DNA from: Candidatus Altimarinota bacterium
Lineage (GTDB): Bacteria > Patescibacteriota > Gracilibacteria > UBA4473
DNA length: 64,000 nt
Assembly: GCA_021734785.1 (NCBI GenBank)
Contig: JAIPIF010000001.1
Location: 124,001 to 188,000 of the forward strand
Direction of reading: 5' to 3'
Shown piece by piece: positions 44,294-53,565 of the stretch. Each line of letters opens with the position of its first letter. The first letter of the stretch is position 1. The position numbers and the translations under genes are program-made. The notes under the pieces are model-generated. The model saw nothing but the letters and a program-made list of their open reading frames with translations, had not been told where the DNA came from and did no database searches.

Positions 44294-46540
44294 ATGCAGT
44301 ATTGCTTTCTCGATCTGGAGACGACGGGGTTGGATCCACAACGGGATTCAATTCTTGAGATTTCCTGGGTCCTCGAAGACGAAACCGGGCAACAAATTGA
44401 AACCTTTGACGAAGTGTTTCATCCGGATAAATCGCCCCTGACCCCGTTTGTCACACATCTGACAGGCATCACCGAATCGGAAATTTCTCGGAAAGGAAAA
44501 AGACTCGCGACCCTGCGGACAGTGCTCTCAGAAAAACTTAAGAACTCCGTGATCGTAGGACACAACATTGATTTCGATCTGCAGTTTTTGCAGGAAAACG
44601 GAGTGGAAGTTTCCCAAAATCAGCGTATCGATACCCATGAGTTAGCGCGTATTTTGCTCGTGGGAGAGGAAAGCTTTTCCCTTGAGGTGCTGTCAAAGAA
44701 ATACGACTTTGAACACAAAGATGCCCATCGCGCTCTGTCTGACGCGCGGGCCTCTCGGGAGCTCTTTCGGTTTCTTCAGCAAAAAATAGAGGCCCTGTCC
44801 CCAGATTTTTTGAAAACTATTCAGGTTATTCTGGAAGAAAAAACAGACTGGATTGCCAAAGAGCTGTTTCTCCACGCCGCCGCAACGGGAGAATTTGCTC
44901 CCAAACGAGAGCCGGCTTCCTATCGCACAGCCCCCCCGGAAAGCGTGTCCGATGCGGATCAGAAAAAAGTTCTTGAGCCCAAAACAGCGTTTATTCGGGC
45001 GGGAGATTCACACGCTACGGCGAACCTCCAAAAGTCCCTTGCGTTTCGTGCTGCAGAGGAGGGCCCCGGGGCACTGATCGTCACACCGAAACTCGATTTT
45101 TTTGCCGATCTACCGTGGTTTCCCGTACCAGAAGTCCTTTTGGATCCGGTGCGACTAGAGCAGTTTGCTTCTTCGCGAGAAACCCTTTCAAATGCCGAGT
45201 GCACCTTTTTTCTCCAGGCAAAATTTCGACACTTTCTCGGCTATCGTGGCAAGGATTTTTTTGACCTCTTTGCTGGCCAGAGAAATTTTTGGCCAGAGGT
45301 TTGTGCGTCGGAAAAAAGCAATGTTTTTGCGACTGTATTGCAAGAAAAAAAATCGGAAAAAATCCTTGTACTTTCCCCGCGAGCTTTTTTGCGTTTTCGA
45401 AACCTGGATTGGTTTGCTGGACGAAAAATCTTGGTCGATGAGGCAGAGCTTTTTGCGGAAGATCTGCTTTTTTTCCCGTCGACGCAGTGGTCCTTGGCCA
45501 CCCGGCTTCGGAGCTCGGATGAAGATATTTCAGCGGCAACGCAGTTTTTTATCCGAAATTTTTGTCGCGAAGTAATTGAAAAAAAACTAAATCGTACGCT
45601 TTCCACTTTTCCCGAGCGTATTTTGCTCGACTCGTCGCAGGACATGTCCTCTTTTTCGGAGGCAATTTCGGCATGGGGGGATTCCACGTTTGCCACACTG
45701 ACTGAGGCACTTTCGACGCCTCGAGAACGATTGGTTCGATGGACGACGTACTCGCCCCAAAGTGGAAACCTGTCTTTTGGGGCTTGGCACCCGGATGATT
45801 GGCGGGATCTCAAAAAAGAGCTTGGGCAGTTTTCAGTGGTCTATTTTTATCGTCATGTACTGGGAGAGGCCAATCTCTTTTTTCGCATCTTTGTGGGCAC
45901 CTTTGAAGGCGTTCGATTTTTCTTTCCCGGACTTTTTCCCCAAGGACCTCCACGCAAAAAGCTTGAAATTCCCGGGCACTTGGTTTCTGCCAAATCTCCA
46001 GAATTTAACCGCTTTTCCCTTCATAAAATTCAAGAAATTGTTTCTCAAAAAATTGCACCAGACCATGCGGTGGCCGTCAATTTTTCTAGTCTTGAAACCC
46101 TCAAAAATGTGTTTTTGGAGTTTTCTCATTTTCTCTCTGACCAACTCAAGGATGCAGACGTTTCTGCCTTTGGCGAAAAAGTGTCTGGGGGAGATGGCAA
46201 GCTTTTGCAGCTGGCACAGCAGCCCAAAAAACTCGTGCTTTTTTTCCAAAAAATGATGACCGCTGAGTTGGAACAATTTCCTTTTCGCACGTTGATTTTT
46301 CAGAAATTTCCCTTTGACCCGCCCCATCCTTTGTTTGAAGCAGTCGAAAAGGCGCTGGAAGAGTCAAGACTAAAGCTGTGGGATCTGTGGACGATTCCAC
46401 GGGTTTCTGCAAATATTTCGCGTCGGGATTCTCTTTTTCCTCATCGTGAAAAAATTCTCTTTCTTGACTCGAGAGAAAATGCCTCCTGGGGGCGAGAAAT
46501 TTTGCATTCGGCATTTCCTGATTTTTCGGTCGAATCATGA
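44294..46540 (+). CDS. DnaQ-type exonuclease fused to a degenerate DinG-like helicase
   Basis: 748 residues. Residues 1-170 are an intact DEDDh 3'-5' exonuclease: YCFLDLETTGLDP, GHNIDFDLQFL and HRALSDARASREL. The remaining 570 residues follow the layout of exonuclease-DinG proteins, with VDEAELF at the DEAH position and a late FPF-DPPHPLFEA segment as in DinG. The Walker A position reads RAGDSHATAN instead of GxGKT/S, so ATP binding is doubtful. Probably a DNA repair nuclease with a structural ex-helicase part. Stop overlaps the gpsA start. Confidence 0.82.
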   Translation: MQYCFLDLETTGLDPQRDSILEISWVLEDETGQQIETFDEVFHPDKSPLTPFVTHLTGITESEISRKGKRLATLRTVLSEKLKNSVIVGHNIDFDLQFLQENGVEVSQNQRIDTHELARILLVGEESFSLEVLSKKYDFEHKDAHRALSDARASRELFRFLQQKIEALSPDFLKTIQVILEEKTDWIAKELFLHAAATGEFAPKREPASYRTAPPESVSDADQKKVLEPKTAFIRAGDSHATANLQKSLAFRAAEEGPGALIVTPKLDFFADLPWFPVPEVLLDPVRLEQFASSRETLSNAECTFFLQAKFRHFLGYRGKDFFDLFAGQRNFWPEVCASEKSNVFATVLQEKKSEKILVLSPRAFLRFRNLDWFAGRKILVDEAELFAEDLLFFPSTQWSLATRLRSSDEDISAATQFFIRNFCREVIEKKLNRTLSTFPERILLDSSQDMSSFSEAISAWGDSTFATLTEALSTPRERLVRWTTYSPQSGNLSFGAWHPDDWRDLKKELGQFSVVYFYRHVLGEANLFFRIFVGTFEGVRFFFPGLFPQGPPRKKLEIPGHLVSAKSPEFNRFSLHKIQEIVSQKIAPDHAVAVNFSSLETLKNVFLEFSHFLSDQLKDADVSAFGEKVSGGDGKLLQLAQQPKKLVLFFQKMMTAELEQFPFRTLIFQKFPFDPPHPLFEAVEKALEESRLKLWDLWTIPRVSANISRRDSLFPHREKILFLDSRENASWGREILHSAFPDFSVES

Positions 46541-47715
46541 AAAAACGAGTGGGAATTATCGGGAAGGGGAGTTTTGGTTCTGCCCTGGAGCGGGCGTTTT
46601 TGGCACTCGTTCCCACACAAATTTCTGATCTGGCCGCCTGGGAGGGACATAAAAATCGCCCGGACTGGACGCCCGATATCCTGGTTTTGGCGATCCCATC
46701 TGTCGCCCGGAATGGCGATCGATTGGCTATTTTGGACTACATCGAGCAATTCCCCCAGGCGCAGGTGATCGTCACCTCCAAGGGAGAGATGGCACTGCAA
46801 ATATTTCGCAAAAAAATAGAAAACACAGACACAAAAAGATGTTTTTCTCTCTCGGGGCCCAACATCGCCGACGAAATTGGACGATCCCCCGCGGCCACGG
46901 TTTTGGCGGGGACGGATTTTTCTGCAACGGAGTCGTTGGCACAGATTCTTGACGGAACGTCCCTGCATGTCACGCCCTCGAGTTCGCTCGAAGTCGTCCA
47001 GCGCGGCGGTATGCTCAAGAATTTCTGTGTCTTTGAACTCGGAAAAATCTGGGACGTGCTGGGGACACCGATGGCGCGATTTGAAGCAACAATTTCTGCG
47101 CTGAAACTGGCGTTTGCCTCCATCGACAAGTGGGCGCCGCCGGCGGAGGATCGCGCAGAATTTTTTGGTCTCTCAGGGCTGGGAGATCTGCTGCTCTGTC
47201 TTGATATTTTTCCGGGAGCCGCGGGATCGCGCAACTTTCGTGCGGGAAAGATGATTGGCGCAGTATCTTCGATTTCCGAGGTTTTGCAAGAGTTTCGCAC
47301 GCTCGAGGGACTGCGTTTGGGCACGGCATTTCACACGGACGATCCGCCCGAATTTTTGCGAGGAATGTTCGCAGAAGAATTTCTCGACCTCACGCTCGCG
47401 CCAGAAAAAGTGTCTCCACAGGTTTCTCCAGAGGCGGCGATGCTGGCAGAGGCCGATGCCCTGTGGGAACAGTATTTGGGTATCGCTCCGTCTCAAAACT
47501 TTCTTCCCAACACCCATGCGTGGGTGGCGTGTGAGATTTTTGCGCTTTTGGCGGAGCAATTTGAAATCGATCTCTCCGATTTTTCCGCATCAGAAAAACT
47601 GCTCCGGGCGTTTCTCCAGGCGATTTTTGTCCCCGGGATTGAGGTTCCTCTCTCTGCCAAACAGACCCAAAAGCACTGGAAAAAATTGGAGGAGCGGCTT
47701 CCGTTTTTACGGTGA
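46537..47715 (+). CDS. gpsA: glycerol-3-phosphate dehydrogenase (GpsA-like)
   Basis: 392 residues, longer than the usual 330. NAD(P)-binding GIIGKGSFGSAL, SGPNIADEIG, the catalytic-Lys helix (MLKNFCVFELGK), GLSGLGDLLLC and SRNFRAGKMIG match GpsA. It makes glycerol 3-phosphate for phospholipids. Divergent spacing and an extended C-terminal region leave some doubt about the substrate. Starts with an ATGA overlap on the exonuclease gene. Confidence 0.82.
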   Translation: MKKRVGIIGKGSFGSALERAFLALVPTQISDLAAWEGHKNRPDWTPDILVLAIPSVARNGDRLAILDYIEQFPQAQVIVTSKGEMALQIFRKKIENTDTKRCFSLSGPNIADEIGRSPAATVLAGTDFSATESLAQILDGTSLHVTPSSSLEVVQRGGMLKNFCVFELGKIWDVLGTPMARFEATISALKLAFASIDKWAPPAEDRAEFFGLSGLGDLLLCLDIFPGAAGSRNFRAGKMIGAVSSISEVLQEFRTLEGLRLGTAFHTDDPPEFLRGMFAEEFLDLTLAPEKVSPQVSPEAAMLAEADALWEQYLGIAPSQNFLPNTHAWVACEIFALLAEQFEIDLSDFSASEKLLRAFLQAIFVPGIEVPLSAKQTQKHWKKLEERLPFLR

Positions 47716-48246
47716 AGTTGCGGGCACTCGGTATACAAATATTTTCGATTTCCCGACGATTTCGGTTTTTTCTGGGGTGAGATTTTCAATTGGAAACTGG
47801 TGCGAAATAATTCTTGCTCCCGGCTTGAGTTTGCCCTCAAAAGTGGTCCAGAATTTTTTCATTGCGTTGGGCCAGAGGTAGCAAAAAATCACGTCGAATT
47901 CTTTGAGCTCTGCCTGGAAAAAATCCTCTGTTCGAAACTCGATCGGGCGTTTTTGTAGGCGGTTTGCTCCGCGGCAGAGCCACACCAGCGGCAGGATGAG
48001 TTCGTACCCGACGCCGTGGGCGCCTGATTTCCCTGCCATCCGCACGAGCGTCCCCTCCCCGCACCCCAGATCCACAAATTTTTTCTCCGCATCAAGTTCG
48101 GCCAGCTCGACCATTTTTTGGGCCACCGGTTTTGAGGTGGGGACAAACGGGATACCCGTGCGAAAAAGATACAATAGATAAAATACTGCAAAAATACTCA
48201 GTGCCAGCAGCACGAGGATGATCAGAAACAGGATGAGATTTACCAT
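47707..48246 (-). CDS. membrane-anchored SAM-dependent methyltransferase
   Basis: 179 residues. One N-terminal membrane helix (about 3-28) then a short Rossmann methyltransferase with motif I FVDLGCGEGTLV, motif II GYEL and DVIFCYLWP. Small size and anchor resemble CPR/archaeal class I methyltransferases of unknown substrate; a lipid, quinone or envelope target is possible. Start at MVNLILF. Convergent with gpsA (9-base overlap). Confidence 0.8.
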   Translation of the reverse strand: MVNLILFLIILVLLALSIFAVFYLLYLFRTGIPFVPTSKPVAQKMVELAELDAEKKFVDLGCGEGTLVRMAGKSGAHGVGYELILPLVWLCRGANRLQKRPIEFRTEDFFQAELKEFDVIFCYLWPNAMKKFWTTFEGKLKPGARIISHQFPIENLTPEKTEIVGKSKIFVYRVPATSP

Positions 48247-48267
48247 TTGGAAGAGTTGCAATAGAAT
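48240..48267 (+). promoter_or_regulatory. promoter of the DUF192 gene, leaderless GTG
   Basis: TTACCA (48240-48245), 16 nt, TAGAAT (48262-48267), 6 nt to the GTG at 48274. Confidence 0.6.
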
Positions 48268-48273
48268 GAAAAC

Positions 48274-48714
48274 GTGCAGAAATTTTTTCTCTTTTGTATT
48301 GTGGCATTTTTTCTTACCGGATGCGAGCCGGCGTCGCCGGAAAATATTCTCTCCACAATCCCTGTGCAGGTGGGAGATCAGACCTTCGTTGCGGAAGTAG
48401 CAGACACGCCCGCACTTCGCTCAGCCGGGCTGATGCATCGGGCAGATTTAGCTCCTGACGCGGGGATGCTCTTTGTGTTTGATACCCCTGACACGTACAG
48501 TTTTTGGATGAAAAACACGCTGATTCCGCTGGATGTGATCTGGATTTCTTCAGAAAAGGAAGTTGTGGAGGCTCAAACGCTGGAGCCCTGTCCGCTGACG
48601 GCACGCGAGTGTCCGTCTTTTGCCCCTTCTGCGCCGGCGCAGTGGGTGCTGGAAGTGGGAGCGGGGCAGTTTTCCGGGCAGATCGGGGACCGGGTGGAAT
48701 TTGATTTTGACTGA
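48274..48714 (+). CDS. DUF192 lipoprotein
   Basis: 146 residues. GTG start; the ATG at 48266 is in another frame. Lipoprotein signal ending LTG-C16. DUF192 domain: ADTPALRSAGLMHRADLAPDAGM, FVFDTPDTYSFWMKNTLIPLDVIWI and ending QWVLEVGAGQ. Members are exported small beta proteins of unknown role. A Cys pair (PCPLTARECP) may form a disulfide. Confidence 0.9.
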   Translation: MQKFFLFCIVAFFLTGCEPASPENILSTIPVQVGDQTFVAEVADTPALRSAGLMHRADLAPDAGMLFVFDTPDTYSFWMKNTLIPLDVIWISSEKEVVEAQTLEPCPLTARECPSFAPSAPAQWVLEVGAGQFSGQIGDRVEFDFD

Positions 48715-48729
48715 GTTTTTCGCTACAAA
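48701..48729 (+). promoter_or_regulatory. promoter of the dus operon, leaderless GTG
   Basis: TTGATT (48701-48706), 17 nt, TACAAA (48724-48729), 6 nt to the GTG at 48736. Lies over the end of the DUF192 gene. Confidence 0.65.
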
Positions 48730-48735
48730 TCGCGC

Positions 48736-49716
48736 GTGGGAAAACTCTTTGCCGACCTTCCGCGCCCCCTTCTTGCCCTCGCCCCGATGGCGGGCTACAC
48801 CGAGAGTCCGTTTCGACGGATGGTGCGGGAGATCGAGTCAAGCACGATTTTAGTCTCGGAGCTTCTCTCCGCCGAAGCGCTGCGGCGGGGATCGGAAAAA
48901 ACGCTTCGAATGGCCCAGTTTCATCCGAGCGAAAAACAGTATTTCGGTATCCAGCTTTTTGGGGCATCGGCCGAGGCGTTTGTGGCGGCATCTTCTATCA
49001 TTGAGGATTTGGGGGCGGACTTCATCGACCTCAATTTTGGCTGTCCTTCGCCCAAAATTATCAACTCCGGCAATGGTTCGGCGCTGCTTCAAGATTCCAG
49101 TGCCAGCGCGCGGATGATCGAGACACTCGTTGCCTCGACCTCCCTCCCAGTCACGGTCAAGATGCGACTGGGATTTTATTCGGACGACGATTTTTTGACC
49201 ACCTGCCAAAACTTCGAATCGGCTGGCATTTCGGCACTCGCTGTCCACGGCCGGACGACGAAGCAAAAATTCTCTGGGCAGGCGGATTGGGAAAAAATTT
49301 ATGAAGCCAAAGAACATTTAAACATCCCCGTGATCGGCAACGGAGACATCGATTCGGCGGAGACGGCAGTTGCTCGTCTCCAAAATTTAGATGGAGTGAT
49401 GATCGGCCGGGCGGCGATCCGCAATCCCTGGATTTTTGTGCAGTGTCGGGCGGCGTTTGCAGGCAAGCCCATTCCCCCCACGCCGGAGCTCTCCGCACTC
49501 TTGCAGTTTTTTCGCCGGCATGCGGAGCTCTCGATTGAGCAGAAGGGAGAAAAATGGGCGATGATGGAACTGCGAAAACATTTTGCCCATCTGGTTCGCG
49601 GAATGCCGGGGGCGGCACAGTTTCGCGAGCGGCTCATTCGGGTGGAGACATTTCCTGAGCTTACAGAAATTTTTGACGCGATCTCTGCTTCCGTGCACAC
49701 TCAAAACGATGTCTGA
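48736..49716 (+). CDS. dus: tRNA-dihydrouridine synthase
   Basis: 326 residues. FMN TIM-barrel: LAPMAGYTESPFRRMVRE, QLFGASAEAFVAAS, DLNFGCPSPKI with catalytic Cys, VKMRLGFYSDD, AVHGRTTKQKFSGQADW, NGDIDSAETAV and MIGRAAIRNPWIF. DusB-type by these motifs. First gene of a four-gene operon joined by short overlaps. Confidence 0.96.
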   Translation: MGKLFADLPRPLLALAPMAGYTESPFRRMVREIESSTILVSELLSAEALRRGSEKTLRMAQFHPSEKQYFGIQLFGASAEAFVAASSIIEDLGADFIDLNFGCPSPKIINSGNGSALLQDSSASARMIETLVASTSLPVTVKMRLGFYSDDDFLTTCQNFESAGISALAVHGRTTKQKFSGQADWEKIYEAKEHLNIPVIGNGDIDSAETAVARLQNLDGVMIGRAAIRNPWIFVQCRAAFAGKPIPPTPELSALLQFFRRHAELSIEQKGEKWAMMELRKHFAHLVRGMPGAAQFRERLIRVETFPELTEIFDAISASVHTQNDV

Positions 49717-50320
49717 ATACGATGCCTTTGCCGATGACTTCTCTGCCACGCGCAAAAACCCCTGGCCGGAGTTTGATCTGCTGTTTCCGCTCCTGCGGCG
49801 AGGGGATCGGGTGTTGGATTTGGGCTGCGGCAATGCGCGACTGCGACACTCCCTGCCGGAGACGATGATCCCGGCGGGCAATTATTTTGGCTTCGATCTT
49901 TCCCAGGAGCTTTTGCAGCACGCCAAGGCTGCCTTCCCGAACGATCACTTTTTTCGTGGGGATTTTGGCAAAGAATTCCCCTTTGGTGCGGACAATTTCG
50001 AAATCGTGACGGCGGTGGCGAGCTTTCATCATCTGCTTTCAACATCGGAACAGCATCAATTTTTCTCGGAAGTGTCTCGCGTCTTAAAACCGGACGGAAT
50101 GCTCTTTCTCACCACCTGGAAACTGCCCAAAAAATTTCGCTGGCGCAACCTTGGTCGCCGAAACTGGACCATTCCATTTGGCTCGGAAAAACGGCCTCGT
50201 ACGTATCGCAAAACTTCGGCGCGGTTGCTTCGATCTCTGGCAAAAAAACACGGCTTTGTGATACAATCTTGCACATTGGAGCGCGATCGTAACTTTGTCC
50301 TCATTGCCCAAAAAAAATGA
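49709..50320 (+). CDS. class I SAM-dependent methyltransferase
   Basis: 203 residues. Motif I RVLDLGCGNARLRHSL, FGFDLS, then FEIVTAVASFHHL (motif IV-like) and LKPDGMLFLTTWK. Resembles ALKBH8/TRM9-like or UbiE-type methyltransferases; next to dus, tRNA is an attractive substrate but unproven. ATG overlaps the dus stop by 8 bases. Confidence 0.88.
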   Translation: MSEYDAFADDFSATRKNPWPEFDLLFPLLRRGDRVLDLGCGNARLRHSLPETMIPAGNYFGFDLSQELLQHAKAAFPNDHFFRGDFGKEFPFGADNFEIVTAVASFHHLLSTSEQHQFFSEVSRVLKPDGMLFLTTWKLPKKFRWRNLGRRNWTIPFGSEKRPRTYRKTSARLLRSLAKKHGFVIQSCTLERDRNFVLIAQKK

Positions 50321-51366
50321 AGCGATACTTTGATGCAGCGGCTTCGTCCCCCCTCGATCCGCGAGTGGTCACAGAAATGCAATCGCATTTCGACAAATTT
50401 GGTAACAACAACTCGCACCACGTGCGCGGCTTTGAGGCACAAAAAGTTATCGACGATTCGCTTTTGCTCATCGCCGACTGTCTCGGTGTGGCTCCGGCGG
50501 AGCTGGCACTGACGTACGCGGGAACCGACGCCAACCGTCGATTTCTCTGGGCGTGTGCTCGGCGGTGGGGGTGGGAAAATATGTTTTGCTCTGCCGTGGA
50601 GCATTCGTCGGTGCGCGATGAAATTATGCCCGAAAATCAGTTTGATCCCCGTTCCGGCGGTGTGGATTTCAAAAAGAAAAAACCAGCGGTGATCGCCCAG
50701 ATGAAAGCCAATGCTGAGACGGGAGAGATCTTTGACGCGCAGCCCCTGCGGGAGCGCTTTCCTGACGCCGTCATCCTGGAGGACTGGGCGCAGGCGACTG
50801 CGAAAGGGATTCCCTTCCAAACCGTCGCCGACGCAGTGAGTTTCGCGCCCCAAAAAATCTACGGTCCCAAAACCATTGGACTCCTGTGGCTGCGTCACCC
50901 CCAAGATTTCCCCGAGCTTTCCAAAGACTCCCACACCAAAAACTGTTGGCTGATCGCCGGCATGGCCAAGGCCTTTGAGATTGCTTTCTCAGAGCAGGAC
51001 GAGACACTTGCCAAACTGAAGAAATGGACGGAGAAAATTGAAAAAACGATTGCCCAAATCCCCGATTCCAAAATTCACGCCGCAGATCATCCTCGAGTCC
51101 CCGGAACGATTTCAGCCGCCTTTCGTGGAGTGCGGGGAGCGGCACTGATGTCTGTTTTGTCCGAAAAGGAACAGATCTGTGTCTCGACGGGTTCTGCGTG
51201 CACCAGCGACATCCTGGTCCCCACGGCCACGATCGCGCACATCGAAGACGATCCGGCATTCCAGTTTCCGATCCGGATATCCCTCCACAAATTTCTTGAT
51301 GATGCGGCGGTGGAAGAGTTTTGTGAGATTTTGACGCACTACATCACTGACATGCGCAATCGATGA
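50317..51366 (+). CDS. cysteine desulfurase-like aminotransferase class V
   Basis: 349 residues. PLP enzyme of the NifS/IscS type: N-terminal YFDAAASSPLDPRV, His in AVEHSSV, Schiff-base Lys in SFAPQKIYGPKTIG, and active-site Cys in STGSACTSDI. It likely supplies sulfur for tRNA thiolation or Fe-S clusters. The sequence lacks several standard IscS stretches and is short. No scaffold or TusA-like gene is adjacent. ATGA overlaps on both sides. Confidence 0.85.
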   Translation: MKRYFDAAASSPLDPRVVTEMQSHFDKFGNNNSHHVRGFEAQKVIDDSLLLIADCLGVAPAELALTYAGTDANRRFLWACARRWGWENMFCSAVEHSSVRDEIMPENQFDPRSGGVDFKKKKPAVIAQMKANAETGEIFDAQPLRERFPDAVILEDWAQATAKGIPFQTVADAVSFAPQKIYGPKTIGLLWLRHPQDFPELSKDSHTKNCWLIAGMAKAFEIAFSEQDETLAKLKKWTEKIEKTIAQIPDSKIHAADHPRVPGTISAAFRGVRGAALMSVLSEKEQICVSTGSACTSDILVPTATIAHIEDDPAFQFPIRISLHKFLDDAAVEEFCEILTHYITDMRNR

Positions 51367-52142
51367 AAATCCTCAGCTGGAATGTCAACGGGCTGCGTGC
51401 CGTGGAGCGAAAAGGGGAGCTGGAGAATCTTCTCGACACACATCGACCCGATATTTTGCTTCTCCAAGAAATTAAATCGCGTGAGGATCAGGTTCGAACA
51501 TTGGCTGGAAAATATGGAAACTACCAGCAGTGGTACCACTCTGCTGAGAAGCCCGGGTACGCAGGGACAGCGATTTGGGGGCATCGAGACTTCAGTCCCA
51601 TGCCGGACGTGCAGTTTCACACGGGGATGCCCGGATTTGATGACACCGAGGGACGCATTTCCCGCGTCAGTTTTGAGGACTTCGAAATCCTCGGGGTGTA
51701 TTTCCCAAACGGTGGCAAATCCCCCGAAGCCTGGAAAGGAAAGCTGAAATTTTATGAGCAGTTTCTTGATTTTGTGAACTCGCTCCGCTCCGCTGGCAAA
51801 AAAGTCATTTTTGCTGGAGACATAAACTGTGCGCACGAGCCGATTGATCTGGCGCGTCCGGACGAAAATGACGGGGCAATTGGGTTTCACCCCGACGAGC
51901 GGGCGTGGATTTCCAAATGGATTGCTGATGGCTGGGTGGATGTCTGGCGCGATCGCAACCCCACCGTTTCTGACGTGTACTCGTGGTGGCACGTGATCAC
52001 CCGCGCGCGAGATCGGAATGTTGGCTGGCGGATTGATTATTTTTTTGTCGATCAAAAACTTGCTCCGCAGGTAAAAAAAGTTCGATATTTGACCGAACAG
52101 ATGGGGAGTGACCATTGTCCGGTGGAGATGTCAATAAAATAA
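51363..52142 (+). CDS. xth: exodeoxyribonuclease III (AP endonuclease)
   Basis: 259 residues. Base-excision repair nuclease. ILSWNVNGLRAV, LLLQEIKS (metal Glu), GTAIWG, FAGDINCAHEPIDLARP, WWHVITRARDRNVGWRIDYFFVD and GSDHCPVEM are in order. Last gene of the dus operon. Confidence 0.97.
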   Translation: MKILSWNVNGLRAVERKGELENLLDTHRPDILLLQEIKSREDQVRTLAGKYGNYQQWYHSAEKPGYAGTAIWGHRDFSPMPDVQFHTGMPGFDDTEGRISRVSFEDFEILGVYFPNGGKSPEAWKGKLKFYEQFLDFVNSLRSAGKKVIFAGDINCAHEPIDLARPDENDGAIGFHPDERAWISKWIADGWVDVWRDRNPTVSDVYSWWHVITRARDRNVGWRIDYFFVDQKLAPQVKKVRYLTEQMGSDHCPVEMSIK

Positions 52143-52143
52143 A

Positions 52144-52171
52144 TTGACAATTCTGTAAAACAAGGTAGAAA
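52144..52171 (+). promoter_or_regulatory. ppnN promoter
   Basis: TTGACA (52144-52149), 16 nt, TAGAAA (52166-52171), 11 nt to the ATG. The GGAGG at 52172-52176 looks like an SD box but lies between the -10 and the expected start site. Confidence 0.65.
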
Positions 52172-52182
52172 GGAGGGGAAAG

Positions 52183-53565
52183 ATGCGAACAGGAACATCG
52201 GATTTGAGCATTCCGCTTTCGGCGACAGAGTTGGGAGTGGAAGGAGTGGATCGTTCTATTTTGGAGCAAATTTCTCGATCAATTGCTCTGCATCCTGCTC
52301 GATTGCGAAACACGGTGGCGTCCATCCTCGAAAGGGAGCCGATTCCGGATTTTAAAGGAGAAAGATCAGAAATTGATATTGAAGAAGATCATAAGCTCCT
52401 GCGTCAAAATTTTCATGACATGGCCTTGCAAGTCATTGGAGATGAAAAACTCCCTTCGCTGCACCTTTCAAACGTTCCGAGTGCTCCCCTCATCCCAGAT
52501 CCAACAACCGGGAAAAGATTCATCAGTCCACTCCGAGAGAAGCAAATCAATCAGGCACTTCGGGACCTGTGTTTGGAGATCGGAAATGGAAAAAGTGTCC
52601 CGGAGCAAGTGAAGGCCATTTTGGAACGGGGACACATTTTAGATCGAAATCCACGGCCGCGTACGTTTGTCTGGGGGGGGCATCGAACACAGCCACTCGT
52701 GTACAAATATTCAAAAACACTTGGGTACTGGGATGCCGTAGTGAATCAAACAGAATTTACGACGGGCTCTGGTCCTGGAATCATGAAGGCTCCTTTTTCC
52801 GGATCTATTCCGGCGTACCTAGATCGGGGGATCACTCACGAAAGAAATGCAATCGGATTTTCAGAACCAGGCATCATCACGGCAGAACGTCCAAATGCCC
52901 GAATTGATGAGCTCTTTATTTTTCCAGATATTTCCAAACGAATTATTGCTTTTATCGCTGCAAATCATCGAGGGCGGATCGAAGAGGGGGGTGTTGGAAC
53001 CGGACAAGAAATGCTCAGTTTTCTTTCAATCATGTCCCACGGAAACAATAAAAAAATTGAATATCCTTGTGATGCATTAGGGATCAGTACGAAATCAATT
53101 GTTCATCAGTATAAAAAGTTTCTTGAGGCATTTTTTAAGAGAGATGAGATAAAAAAATATTTTAAATTTCATTTTGGAAAAGCCCCAGACAAGTTTGCAG
53201 AATACGTTGCTCGCAGCAACAAGAGCCTTGATTTTTCAAAGCTGTATCATGACGATATTGATTTTCCAGAACATGTCTGGTATCCCACTCCAGCGAGCTT
53301 TGATGCCATTGAGCAACTTAATTTTTCCCCTGAAAACCATAATATTTCCACTCTCGCTAAGGAAATCGAAAAACTTTTTAATTTTTATGTGGAATTGACA
53401 GTTGTGGCACCAGAACAGGTCGATTCTTGGGGAAAAGACCGCCCCTTGCTCAAAGGAGAGCGAACAAAGGTACGACTCATTACCAATTTGATTGATCGGA
53501 TGATTGCTGAAAAAAGACTTTTTGCTCCACAGGGACAACGACTTTTTCGAACGGGATGGGAGTGA
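52183..53565 (+). CDS. PpnN-like nucleotide 5'-monophosphate nucleosidase (LOG family)
   Basis: 460 residues. The central TTGSGPGIMKAPFSG ... FSEPGIITAERPN ... ELFIFPDISKRIIAF ... EEGGVGTGQEMLSFLSI matches E. coli YgdH/PpnN, which splits purine and pyrimidine nucleotide monophosphates and responds to (p)ppGpp. The length is like PpnN (454). The second Gly-rich motif GGVGTxQE is the LOG active site. N-terminal 130 residues are the regulatory region. Confidence 0.85.
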   Translation: MRTGTSDLSIPLSATELGVEGVDRSILEQISRSIALHPARLRNTVASILEREPIPDFKGERSEIDIEEDHKLLRQNFHDMALQVIGDEKLPSLHLSNVPSAPLIPDPTTGKRFISPLREKQINQALRDLCLEIGNGKSVPEQVKAILERGHILDRNPRPRTFVWGGHRTQPLVYKYSKTLGYWDAVVNQTEFTTGSGPGIMKAPFSGSIPAYLDRGITHERNAIGFSEPGIITAERPNARIDELFIFPDISKRIIAFIAANHRGRIEEGGVGTGQEMLSFLSIMSHGNNKKIEYPCDALGISTKSIVHQYKKFLEAFFKRDEIKKYFKFHFGKAPDKFAEYVARSNKSLDFSKLYHDDIDFPEHVWYPTPASFDAIEQLNFSPENHNISTLAKEIEKLFNFYVELTVVAPEQVDSWGKDRPLLKGERTKVRLITNLIDRMIAEKRLFAPQGQRLFRTGWE

